From: JAMIFN01 sp964608575
Lineage (GTDB): Bacteria > Pseudomonadota > Gammaproteobacteria > Burkholderiales > Burkholderiaceae_C
Reading direction: 5' to 3'
Length of the DNA stretch: 23,088 nt
NCBI GenBank assembly: GCA_964608575.1
Contig: CAZSPW010000016.1
Span: 1-23,088 of the forward strand
Positions 1-6,936 of this stretch are shown piece by piece. Position 1 is the stretch's first letter, and every line of letters begins with the position of its first letter. Both the position numbers and the translations under genes were made by a program. Below the pieces are notes generated by a model. That model had not been told where the DNA came from. It ran no database searches and worked only from the letters and a program-made list of their open reading frames with translations.

Positions 1-725
1 CGTACAGCAGCTGCCACGCCATTTTTATCGATGCTGCTGCCTGAGCCGTTGTTATCAGCCTTGGTGGCCATGCCTGTGACGCGCACTGCGGTGTTTTCAC
101 CTACAGCTTTGTTCACATCCACGGTGGCGCGTTTGTAATTCCAGCTGCCCAGCGTCACATCCACTTCGCCTTCGTCCATCAAACGCGGCAGCTTGCTCAC
201 TTGGTTGACTGCACCACCAGTGGAGCCACGGCCAAACAGCATAGAAGCCGAGCCGCGCAGCACTTCCAGGCGGTCAAGGTTAAAGTTATCGCGGTCGTAA
301 AACGCGGGATCGCGCATGCCGTCAACATAAATATCGCCAGTCTGTGCTAAGGAGAAACCGCGCAAGCGGATGTCTTCCTCGCCGCCTTCTGCGGCTAAGA
401 AAGTCACGCCTGCGGTGGTTTTCAGGGCTTCTTTCACGGTATCGATATGGCGGTCGTCCAATAGCTTTTCTGTCATGACGGTGACAGACTGAGGAATATC
501 ACGCAACTTTTGTTTGCCTTTACCGATAGTCGAGTCTGTCGCACGGACACTGGCTTTGCCAGGTGTGCTCAGGCGATCTTTTTGGCCTGTCACTACTACG
601 GTATCCAAAGTGCCAGTCTTATCCGCGTTTTGCGGCGCTTCGCTGCTGCCTTGGGCTTGCGCGCCGACACTTAAACTGCCCGCCAACATCATGGCTGCCA
701 AACTACTGTGTTTGCCCTTAGTCAT
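1..725 (-). CDS. TonB-dependent siderophore receptor (5' part only)
   Basis: Outer-membrane receptor that would import a ferric siderophore using TonB energy. The gene reads leftward and leaves the window after 241 residues, so only the signal peptide, plug domain and beginning of the barrel are visible. Residues 1-25 form a signal peptide ending in AQA. A TonB-box-like stretch (LDTVVVTG) is at 40-47. The plug at about 70-180 carries DIPQSVTVM, IRLRGF, DIYVDGMRD, LDRLEVLRGSASMLFGRG and TGGAVNQVSK, typical of the FhuA/Fiu/BfrD-like siderophore receptors. The motif spacing around GMRDPAFYDRDNFNLDRLEVL resembles the catecholate-receptor branch, but the substrate cannot be told from this part. 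The start at 725 is supported by AGAGGAAA seven bases upstream. Fur-box-like palindromes lie 59-126 bases upstream, which fits iron-repressed expression. Codon use looks like its neighbours. Confidence 0.93.
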   Translation of the reverse strand, partial: MTKGKHSSLAAMMLAGSLSVGAQAQGSSEAPQNADKTGTLDTVVVTGQKDRLSTPGKASVRATDSTIGKGKQKLRDIPQSVTVMTEKLLDDRHIDTVKEALKTTAGVTFLAAEGGEEDIRLRGFSLAQTGDIYVDGMRDPAFYDRDNFNLDRLEVLRGSASMLFGRGSTGGAVNQVSKLPRLMDEGEVDVTLGSWNYKRATVDVNKAVGENTAVRVTGMATKADNNGSGSSIDKNGVAAAV

Positions 726-783
726 CAGGGTTTCCTCTGCTTTCTTCAAGTTGAAAATTAGGATGGGCGCGATTCTATACGCA

Positions 784-802
784 AATGAGAACGATTTTCA
801 TC
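784..802. promoter_or_regulatory. Fur-box-like operator 1
   Basis: AATGAGAACGATTTTCATC matches 14 of 19 positions of the classical Fur consensus. It contains the inverted repeat ATGAGAA-CGA-TTTTCAT with one mismatch. It lies in the 184-bp divergent region, 59 bases upstream of the siderophore receptor start, and probably controls that gene. Matching was done by eye. Confidence 0.62.
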
Positions 803-832
803 TGCATCTTTGCATTTTTTTGGATTTTTGCA

Positions 833-851
833 AATCGGAATCATTCTTGTT
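833..851. promoter_or_regulatory. Fur-box-like operator 2
   Basis: AATCGGAATCATTCTTGTT matches 13 of 19 consensus Fur positions around a perfect odd palindrome, GAATCATTC. It sits 59 bases upstream of the ferric-iron-binding protein gene. A possible -10 element, TATGAT, follows at 857-862, so bound Fur could block this promoter. It is weaker than operator 1. Confidence 0.42.
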
Positions 852-909
852 TGCGCTATGATGCTGCTCATTTGAGGGAAAACCCTCGCCAACCCTAGAA
901 AGGCTTTTC

Positions 910-1956
910 ATGCGTTTTGCACTGCGTACCCTTGTTTTAGCCAGTACCTTGGCCGCCGCCAGCTTCAGCAGCCTCGCTGCGGGCAGTATCAATATTTATT
1001 CGGCGCGCCATTACAAAAGCGATGAGGCCATGTATGCCGCCTTCACCAAAGAAACTGGTATCAGTATCAACCGCGTGGATGCGGACGATGTCGGCATCTT
1101 GAATCGCTTGAAAAGCGAGGGCGCGAATTCCCCTGCCGATGTGGTGTTGATGGTGGATGGCACGCGCCTGTGGAAGGCTGAGCAAGATGGCTTACTGGCA
1201 CCTATCCAATCGCCGCTATTAGATAAAGCCATACCCGAAAAATACCGCGCAGCCAAAACGCCGCAAGGCACGACTTGGTTTGGCTTTTCCAATCGCGCCC
1301 GCATCATCGTGTATGACAAAGGCCGTGTGAAAAAAGCCGATGTGGAAAATTACGAACAATTGGCCGATCCAGTCAATAAAGGCAAGGTCTGCACCCGTAC
1401 AGGCTCGCACCCCTATAACTTGTCTTTATTTGGCGCATTGATGGCGCATTGGGGCGAGGCCAAAACGCAAGAATGGATGAAGGGCGTGGTCGCCAATTTT
1501 GCCCGCAGCCCTAAAGGCGCTGATACCGATCAAATCAAAGCTGTGGCCAGTGGTGAATGTGCCATCGCCATCACCAATAGCTATTACCTCGCTCGCTTAT
1601 TCAAAAGCAGCAATAGCGAAGACAAAAACATCGCCGAGCGCGTGGGCGTGGTCTTTCCTGACCAAGCCAGCTATGGCACGCATATGAATATCGCGGGCGG
1701 CGCAGTGGCCAAATACAGCAAAAACAAAGCTGATGCTCAGCGCTTTTTAGAGTATTTAGCCAGCCCACAGGCGCAAGAATACTTTGCCAATGGCAATAAT
1801 GAATGGCCCATCGTGCCCGGCATGAAACTGGCCAACCCCGCGCTCAAAGCCATGACGCGCGGGCAAGCGTTTAAAACCGACGACACCAGCATCAGCACCA
1901 TAGCCGCCAACCAAGCCAAGGTGCAGCAATTGCTGGATAGGGCAGGGTATCAGTAA
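910..1956 (+). CDS. Periplasmic ferric iron-binding protein (FbpA/FutA type)
   Basis: Solute-binding component of an Fe(III) ABC importer, 348 residues, the usual family length. Residues 1-24 are a Sec signal peptide ending LAA. The mature protein starts with SINIYSARHYKSDEAMYAAF, the standard opening of this family, where the His/Tyr near residues 34-35 may take part in iron binding. A Tyr-Tyr pair at 225-226 (NSYYLARL) matches the twin tyrosines that coordinate iron in FbpA. GAKFP-like GVVFPDQASYGTHMNIAGGAV and the SPQAQEYFANGNNEWPIVPG segment are also family features. GAAAGG at 898-903 is a suitable ribosome binding site. No permease or ATPase gene follows; the next element is a repeat, then an opposing operon. 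It must therefore work with transporter subunits encoded elsewhere. The Fur-like sites upstream suggest co-regulation with the divergent receptor. Confidence 0.93.
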   Translation: MRFALRTLVLASTLAAASFSSLAAGSINIYSARHYKSDEAMYAAFTKETGISINRVDADDVGILNRLKSEGANSPADVVLMVDGTRLWKAEQDGLLAPIQSPLLDKAIPEKYRAAKTPQGTTWFGFSNRARIIVYDKGRVKKADVENYEQLADPVNKGKVCTRTGSHPYNLSLFGALMAHWGEAKTQEWMKGVVANFARSPKGADTDQIKAVASGECAIAITNSYYLARLFKSSNSEDKNIAERVGVVFPDQASYGTHMNIAGGAVAKYSKNKADAQRFLEYLASPQAQEYFANGNNEWPIVPGMKLANPALKAMTRGQAFKTDDTSISTIAANQAKVQQLLDRAGYQ

Positions 1957-1966
1957 GCGCAGTTTT

Positions 1967-2057
1967 GTCATTGCGAGGAGCGCAGCGACGCGGCAATCCA
2001 CATAGTTGCTGGTTTTTACTTGTCGCTAGTAGATTGCTGCGCTACGCTCGCAATGAC
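1967..2057. repeat. 91-bp imperfect inverted repeat (dispersed-palindrome type)
   Basis: The left end (GTCATTGCGAGGAGCGCAGC, continuing to about 1998) and the right end (AGATTGCTGCGCTACGCTCG, continuing to 2057) are imperfect reverse complements, both beginning GTCATTGCGAG when read inward. The central part is not palindromic. Elements with GTCATTGCGAGGAGCG-like termini are dispersed in many unrelated bacterial genomes, and this looks like one of them. It starts ten bases after the stop codon of the iron-binding protein gene. RNA from either strand could fold into a long stem and may act as a terminator. No coding potential is seen in it. Confidence 0.8.
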
Positions 2058-2090
2058 GAAGAAGATCTGTATGAAATCGCCTTCAAGAAA

Positions 2091-2118
2091 GAAATAAAAA
2101 ACGGCCTCAATTGAGGCC
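2091..2118 (-). terminator. Rho-independent terminator of the pcc operon
   Basis: On the minus strand a perfect 8-bp stem of a 16-base palindrome, GGCCTCAATTGAGGCC (2103-2118), is followed by a run rich in T (GTTTTTATTTC). It lies 68 bases beyond the pccA stop codon. On the plus strand the stem is followed only by ATTTTC, so termination should be mainly for the minus-strand operon. Confidence 0.8.
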
Positions 2119-2139
2119 ATTTTCATACATGTTTTAGCG

Positions 2140-2169
2140 GTTTTAAGCCGCCAAAGCTGCCTGAGCAGC
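2140..2169 (-). repeat. 30-bp 3'-end element, copy A
   Basis: Read on the minus strand this begins GCTGCTCAGGCAGC (a small hairpin: GCTGC, loop TCAG, GCAGC) and ends TTTGGCGGCTTAAAAC. It matches copy B (14713-14742) at 28 of 30 positions and copy C (21216-21245) at 27 of 30. It begins 16 bases after the pccA stop, in the sense orientation, between that stop and the operon terminator. The function is unknown. Confidence 0.75.
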
Positions 2170-2185
2170 TATGGAAGCAATAGCG

Positions 2186-4243
2186 TTATTCGAACTCAAC
2201 AATAGGTTGATCCACCACGAGAGAATCGCCTTTTTTGGCCGATACGCTTTTGACCACGCCGTCAGCTGCTGCAAACAGGGCGTTTTCCATTTTCATGGCT
2301 TCGATGGTGGCTACGCGCTCGCCCGCTTGCACTTTCTGGCCAGGCTCGACATTGATTTGCACCAAGAGGCCAGGCATGGGTGAGAGCACAAATTTGCTCA
2401 TATCTGGTGGCGCTTTGTGTGGCATCAGTTTGTGCAATTCGGCCATACGGGGCGATACCACCAGCACATCAACAGCGCGGCCATTGTTTTGCACGCGCAG
2501 CGCCAGCGGGTTTTTGCCCTTGCCGCGCTCAACTTGCGCCACAAAAGGCAGGCCGTTGATGCTGCCGTTGATGGCGATGTCGTTCAGGCGCGAAGCCGAT
2601 TCGATATCGTAGGCTTTGCCTTCGATGTGGATCAGGGCTTTGTTTTTGCCCTCACGGCCTTCCAGCTCTTGGATTTGCGCGCTCAGATAGCGGTGTTTGC
2701 CTTCTACATTGTCCAGCTCAATCACGGCGTAATCATTGCCCACCACTACGCCATAGCCTGGCAATTGGCCGGTGATGCCAGCGGCGCGTTCGCGCGATTT
2801 GCGGCGCACGAATGCGGCAATAGCGGCCAGCATATTGGGGTCGTCATGCGTGACATCTTCGGCGCGGAAGCCGTGGGCGTAGTTTTCCGCGATAAAGCCG
2901 GTGTTGAAGTCGCCAGAGACGAATTTAGGGTGCGCCAGCAAAGCCGCTTGGAAAGGGATATTGCTGCTGATGCCGCGAATCACAAAGCCGTTCAAGGCTT
3001 GGCGCATTTTGGCGATGGCGTCGTTGCGGTCTTTGCCGTGCACGATGAGCTTGGCGATCATCGAGTCGTAATACATGGGGATTTCGCCGCCTTCTTGCAC
3101 GCCGGTGTCCACGCGCACGCCCAAATCGGTCGTGGCTTGGCCTTGGTGCAGGTTTTGCTCGGGCGGGCTAAAGCGCACCAAGCGGCCTGTGGATGGCAGG
3201 AAGTTGCGGAAGGGGTCTTCAGCGTTGATACGGCATTCAATCGCCCAGCCTTCGCGTTTGACTTCAGCTTGCGTCAGCGGGAGTTTTTCGCCAGCGGCCA
3301 CGCGGATCATCAGCTCAACCAGATCAAGGCCAGTGATGCATTCGGTCACAGGGTGTTCCACCTGCAGGCGGGTGTTCATTTCCAAGAAGTAGAAGTCTTG
3401 GTTTTTGCCCACGACAAATTCCACCGTACCAGCCGATTGGTATTGCACGGCTTTGGCCAGCGCCACGGCTTGTTCGCCCATGGCTTTGCGGGTTTCGTCG
3501 CTGATGAAGGGCGATGGCGCTTCTTCAATGACTTTTTGGTGGCGGCGTTGAATCGAACATTCGCGCTCGTTCAAATAAATCACATTGCCAAAGCTGTCGC
3601 CTACCACCTGAATTTCGATGTGGCGCGGCTGCTCTACGAATTTTTCGATAAAGATGCGGTCGTCGCCAAAAGCACCTAAGGCTTCGGTTTTGCAAGAGGC
3701 AAAGCCTTCAGCACATTCTTTGTCGTTAAACGCTACGCGCAAACCTTTACCGCCGCCGCCAGCTGAAGCTTTGATCATGACGGGGTAGCCTATGCCTTGG
3801 GCAATTTTGACGGCGTCTTCGGGCGTGGCAATCGGGTCGTTGTAACCAGGGATGGTGTTGACCTTGGCTTCGTTGGCCAGTTTTTTCGAGGCGATTTTGT
3901 CGCCCATGGCGGCTACCGCGTGGTGTTTCGGGCCGATGAAAACAATGCCATTTTCTTCCAGTGTTTTGCTGAATTCGGCGTTCTCAGACAAAAAGCCATA
4001 GCCTGGGTGTACGGCTTCGGCGCCTGTTTGTTTACACGCTTCGATGATTTTGTCGGCGCGCAAATACGATTCGCGGCTGGGGGCGGGGCCGATGCATACA
4101 GCTTCGTCAGCTAGGGCTACATGGCGCGCGCCTTTGTCGGCTTCGGAATAAACCGCCACGGTTTTGATGCCCATTTTTTGAGCAGTGGCAATGACGCGGC
4201 AGGCAATTTCGCCACGGTTAGCAATCAGGATTTTCTTAAACAT
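2186..4243 (-). CDS. pccA: Propionyl-CoA carboxylase alpha subunit (biotin carboxylase + biotin carrier)
   Basis: Carboxylates its own biotin with ATP and bicarbonate, then delivers the carboxyl group to the beta subunit, which makes methylmalonyl-CoA from propionyl-CoA in the cytoplasm. The 685 residues comprise a biotin carboxylase half starting FKKILIANRGEIACRV and HPGYGFLSEN, an ATP-grasp loop GGGGKGLRV, and the catalytic EMNTRLQVEHPVTE stretch. A BT-type linker region (about 470-600) follows, and a C-terminal biotinyl domain holds EAMKMEN, with the biotin lysine at 651. Size and the attached carrier domain separate it from the AccC subunit of bacterial acetyl-CoA carboxylase (about 450 residues). 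Methylcrotonyl-CoA carboxylase alpha has a similar layout, but the adjacent beta subunit is clearly of the propionyl type. The start follows a 30-base gap after the META-domain gene; the ribosome binding site is weak (AAAG). Confidence 0.93.
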   Translation of the reverse strand: MFKKILIANRGEIACRVIATAQKMGIKTVAVYSEADKGARHVALADEAVCIGPAPSRESYLRADKIIEACKQTGAEAVHPGYGFLSENAEFSKTLEENGIVFIGPKHHAVAAMGDKIASKKLANEAKVNTIPGYNDPIATPEDAVKIAQGIGYPVMIKASAGGGGKGLRVAFNDKECAEGFASCKTEALGAFGDDRIFIEKFVEQPRHIEIQVVGDSFGNVIYLNERECSIQRRHQKVIEEAPSPFISDETRKAMGEQAVALAKAVQYQSAGTVEFVVGKNQDFYFLEMNTRLQVEHPVTECITGLDLVELMIRVAAGEKLPLTQAEVKREGWAIECRINAEDPFRNFLPSTGRLVRFSPPEQNLHQGQATTDLGVRVDTGVQEGGEIPMYYDSMIAKLIVHGKDRNDAIAKMRQALNGFVIRGISSNIPFQAALLAHPKFVSGDFNTGFIAENYAHGFRAEDVTHDDPNMLAAIAAFVRRKSRERAAGITGQLPGYGVVVGNDYAVIELDNVEGKHRYLSAQIQELEGREGKNKALIHIEGKAYDIESASRLNDIAINGSINGLPFVAQVERGKGKNPLALRVQNNGRAVDVLVVSPRMAELHKLMPHKAPPDMSKFVLSPMPGLLVQINVEPGQKVQAGERVATIEAMKMENALFAAADGVVKSVSAKKGDSLVVDQPIVEFE

Positions 4244-4273
4244 AAGTCGTGCTTTCTTTGTTCGGGAGTGGAA

Positions 4274-5044
4274 TTAACGCGCAGCGTTGGCACTGATTTG
4301 CAGTGCGCCTTTTTTGTCGCGTAATTCGAGGCGTTCACCTGTAATTTGATAAGTCTGGCTATTTTTCAGGGCTTTTTTGAGCTGCTTAAACTCAGCATAA
4401 GCGGCATCTGTTTTGGCGCAGACTTTGCCATCAGCGCGGGGTTTGCGTATGCTGATGCGGTGTTTAGCCGAGTTGCTGCGGTAATAGCTGGTGAGCTGGC
4501 CGCAAGGGCTAGAGGCCAGCAGTTTGCCTGCAGGTGAAAACTGGATACTCAATTGCTCAGTTGAGGCTTGGCTAACAACAGCGTTTTTGCCGTTATTCAA
4601 GCCTTGCAACTGCCATTGCGTGCCGCTGAGGTTTTCGTTTTGCAGTTTAAAAACAGCCAAGACTTTTTTCTCTGCGCCTAATAGTTCCAGCTTTTGCCCA
4701 TCTACCCGATAGCTTTGGGTTTGCGCCAGCGCATCTTTGAAGGCCTTGGCGCTGGCATCTTTTTCTGGCCCACAGGCCATTAAAGTAGCTGCACCGCCGT
4801 TTGCGTCAAATGTTAGAGCGCCGTCTGCACCAGTTTGGTAGCCGCTGCGAAATTGATTGCAACTGTCGTTGCCTAGTGCCAGCTTGCCGTCAAAGCGCAA
4901 ATAGGCAGTGCTGGCGGCTTGCCCCGCTGCGGGCTGCAGCAGCCAAGTGCCGGCAGGCAAAGCCACAGGCTCTGCGGCGGCAAGGACTGCGGCACTGAAA
5001 GATAAAGCTACAGCAGATACCGCGATTTTTTGCATCATTGTCAT
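4274..5044 (-). CDS. Exported protein with two META (HslJ-like) domains
   Basis: A 256-residue secreted protein of unknown function. The ATG at 5044 is chosen because AGGAG stands a few bases upstream and the product then begins with a signal peptide (MTMMQKIAVSAVALSFSAAVLAA). An earlier in-frame ATG would lie within pccB. Two related domains follow. The first has CNQFRSGY and ATLMACGPE, the paired-cysteine hallmarks of META/HslJ domains. The second starts LSGTQWQLQGL and has SSPCGQLTSYY and GKVCAKTD. Each ends with a Y-x-x-x-G-x-x-LEL strand (SYRVDGQKLELL, TYQITGERLELR). It sits between pccB and pccA with gaps of 26 and 30 bases, so it is almost certainly in the same transcript, although a periplasmic META protein has no known role in propionyl-CoA metabolism. 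Confidence 0.85.
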   Translation of the reverse strand: MTMMQKIAVSAVALSFSAAVLAAAEPVALPAGTWLLQPAAGQAASTAYLRFDGKLALGNDSCNQFRSGYQTGADGALTFDANGGAATLMACGPEKDASAKAFKDALAQTQSYRVDGQKLELLGAEKKVLAVFKLQNENLSGTQWQLQGLNNGKNAVVSQASTEQLSIQFSPAGKLLASSPCGQLTSYYRSNSAKHRISIRKPRADGKVCAKTDAAYAEFKQLKKALKNSQTYQITGERLELRDKKGALQISANAAR

Positions 5045-5070
5045 GCTTTTCTCCTGGAGTGCATTAGCCA

Positions 5071-6603
5071 TTACAGCGGGATGTTGCCGTGTTTGCGCCA
5101 AGGGTTTTCCAGCTTTTTGTCTTTGAGCATGACGAGCGAGCGGCAAATGCGTTTGCGCGTTTCGTGCGGCAAGATGACATCGTCGATAAAGCCACGGCTG
5201 CCAGCTACGAATGGGTTGGCAAAACGGTCTTTGTATTCCTGCTCTTTAGCAGCGATTTTGGCGGCGTCGCCTTTGTCTTCGCGGAAGATAATTTCTACCG
5301 CGCCTTTGGCACCCATCACCGCGATCTCGGCATTAGGCCATGCCAAGTTCACATCGCCGCGCAGGTGTTTTGAACTCATGACATCGTAAGCGCCGCCATA
5401 GGCTTTGCGCGTGATGACGGTGATTTTTGGCACCGTGCATTCAGCGTAGGCGTAGAGCAATTTGGCACCGTGTTTGATGATGCCGCCGTATTCTTGTGAA
5501 GTGCCGGGCATAAAGCCTGGTACATCGACGAAGGTGACCAGTGGGATGTTGAAAGCATCGCAGAAGCGCACAAAGCGCGCGGCCTTGATGGAGGATTTGA
5601 TATCCAAGCAGCCTGCCAATACCAAAGGCTGGTTGGCTACTACGCCCACGGTTTGGCCATCCATGCGGGCAAAGCCGATCACGATGTTTTTCGCGTATTC
5701 GGGTTGAATTTCAAAGAAGTCGCCGTCATCCACGGTTTTGATGATCAGCTCTTTCATGTCGTAAGGCTGATTCGGGTTGGCAGGCACCAGGGTATCTAGG
5801 CTCTTGTCAGCGCGGTCGATAGGGTCGCCGCTAGGGCGCACAGGTGGTTTTTCTTTGTTATTCAGGGGCAGATAGTTGTAGAGGCGGCGCAGCATCAGCA
5901 GGGCTTCTACATCGTTTTCAAAGGCCAAATCAGCCACGCCAGATTTGGTGGTGTGGGTGATTGAGCCGCCCAGCTCTTCCGCCGTGACTTCTTCGTGCGT
6001 CACGGTTTTGACCACTTCGGGGCCAGTGACGAACATATACGAGCTGTCTTTGACCATGAAGATAAAGTCTGTCATGGCAGGCGAATACACCGCGCCACCA
6101 GCCGATGGGCCCATGATCATGGAGATTTGCGGAATCACGCCCGAAGCCATGACATTGCGCTGGAAAATTTCGGCGTAACCGCCCAAGGACGCCACACCCT
6201 CTTGAATCCGCGCGCCACCTGAGTCGTTCAGGCCAATCACGGGGGCGCCCACTTTCATAGCTTGATCCATGACTTTACAGATTTTCTCGGCGTGGGCTTC
6301 AGACAAAGCGCCGCCAAAAACCGTGAAGTCTTGGCTGAATACAAACACCAAACGGCCATTGATCATGCCGTAGCCCGTGACTACGCCGTCACCTGGGATT
6401 TTGTCGTCTTGCATACCAAATTCGGTACAGCGGTGTTCAACAAACATATCCCACTCTTCAAAAGTGCCCTCGTCCAGCAAAATTTCTAAGCGTTCACGCG
6501 CAGTCAGCTTGCCTTTTTTATGCTGAGAGTCGATGCGGCGCTGCCCACCACCCATGCGTGCGGCGGCGCGCTTGGCTTCGAGTTGCTCTAGGATTTCTTT
6601 CAT
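5071..6603 (-). CDS. pccB: Propionyl-CoA carboxylase beta subunit (carboxyltransferase)
   Basis: Transfers the carboxyl group from biotin to propionyl-CoA, giving methylmalonyl-CoA. At 510 residues it has the usual length and two crotonase-like halves. The N half has RIDSQHKKGKLTARERLEIL, FSQDFTVFGGALSE, GLNDSGGARIQEGV and MGPSAGGAVYSPAMTDF. The C half has VDVPGFMPGTSQEYGGIIKHGAKLLYA and KAYGGAYDVMSSKHL. The aspartate at 407 in GGAYDVM corresponds to the residue that, in Streptomyces PccB, favours propionyl-CoA over acetyl-CoA, which supports the substrate call. The start at 6603 is preceded by AAGGA. It is the first gene of the operon. A TATAAA on the minus strand at 6629-6634 could be its -10 box, but no good -35 accompanies it. 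Confidence 0.95.
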   Translation of the reverse strand: MKEILEQLEAKRAAARMGGGQRRIDSQHKKGKLTARERLEILLDEGTFEEWDMFVEHRCTEFGMQDDKIPGDGVVTGYGMINGRLVFVFSQDFTVFGGALSEAHAEKICKVMDQAMKVGAPVIGLNDSGGARIQEGVASLGGYAEIFQRNVMASGVIPQISMIMGPSAGGAVYSPAMTDFIFMVKDSSYMFVTGPEVVKTVTHEEVTAEELGGSITHTTKSGVADLAFENDVEALLMLRRLYNYLPLNNKEKPPVRPSGDPIDRADKSLDTLVPANPNQPYDMKELIIKTVDDGDFFEIQPEYAKNIVIGFARMDGQTVGVVANQPLVLAGCLDIKSSIKAARFVRFCDAFNIPLVTFVDVPGFMPGTSQEYGGIIKHGAKLLYAYAECTVPKITVITRKAYGGAYDVMSSKHLRGDVNLAWPNAEIAVMGAKGAVEIIFREDKGDAAKIAAKEQEYKDRFANPFVAGSRGFIDDVILPHETRKRICRSLVMLKDKKLENPWRKHGNIPL

Positions 6604-6936
6604 GGACGGTCCTTTTTAGTCGCAGGTTTTTATAGCAAAAATCGAGTGGAATTTTGCCTTGCTCGCTTGCTGGGCCGCAGCTATAGCTCGCTGAGGATAA
6701 GCAAATTTTCAAGCAAGGCGTAAAACCTGCTAATCATACCGTTTTTGCCTACTGCCCCAGCTAGTAAATATTGACTAGGCCTGCAGCGATCAGCCGATAC
6801 CAGCCCTGACCCTGCCAGTTTGCAAACGGCGTTGAGAATGGGGGCATTTTTCAACAAACAGCCGCGGGCGCAATAGCGATGTGCTTGTGCAATACTTCGC
6901 CTCTTATTCCATATTGACACCCTTTTCTTGACTACT
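6604..6936. promoter_or_regulatory. Divergent intergenic region between pccB and pepN
   Basis: A 333-base region with no convincing gene. It should hold the promoters of pccB (minus) and pepN (plus). Visible items: a minus-strand TATAAA at 6629-6634; a perfect 10-bp palindrome GTTTGCAAAC at 6818-6827; and TTGACA at 6914-6919, which is too near the pepN start to be its -35 box. The TTTGCAAA within the palindrome matches the core recognised by short-chain acyl-CoA regulators (RamB/PccR family), but only one perfect half is present. Confidence 0.45.

Noticed and set aside
2417..3679. Long open frame (420 codons) on the plus strand opposite pccA
   Set aside because: It lies wholly antisense to a well-supported gene with clear motifs, and its translation shows no family pattern. 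It is a by-product of GC-rich codon use on the other strand.
6711..6735. Possible fourth copy of the 30-bp element (GGCGTAAAACC)
   Set aside because: Only the tail resembles the element, with no hairpin core and too few matching bases.
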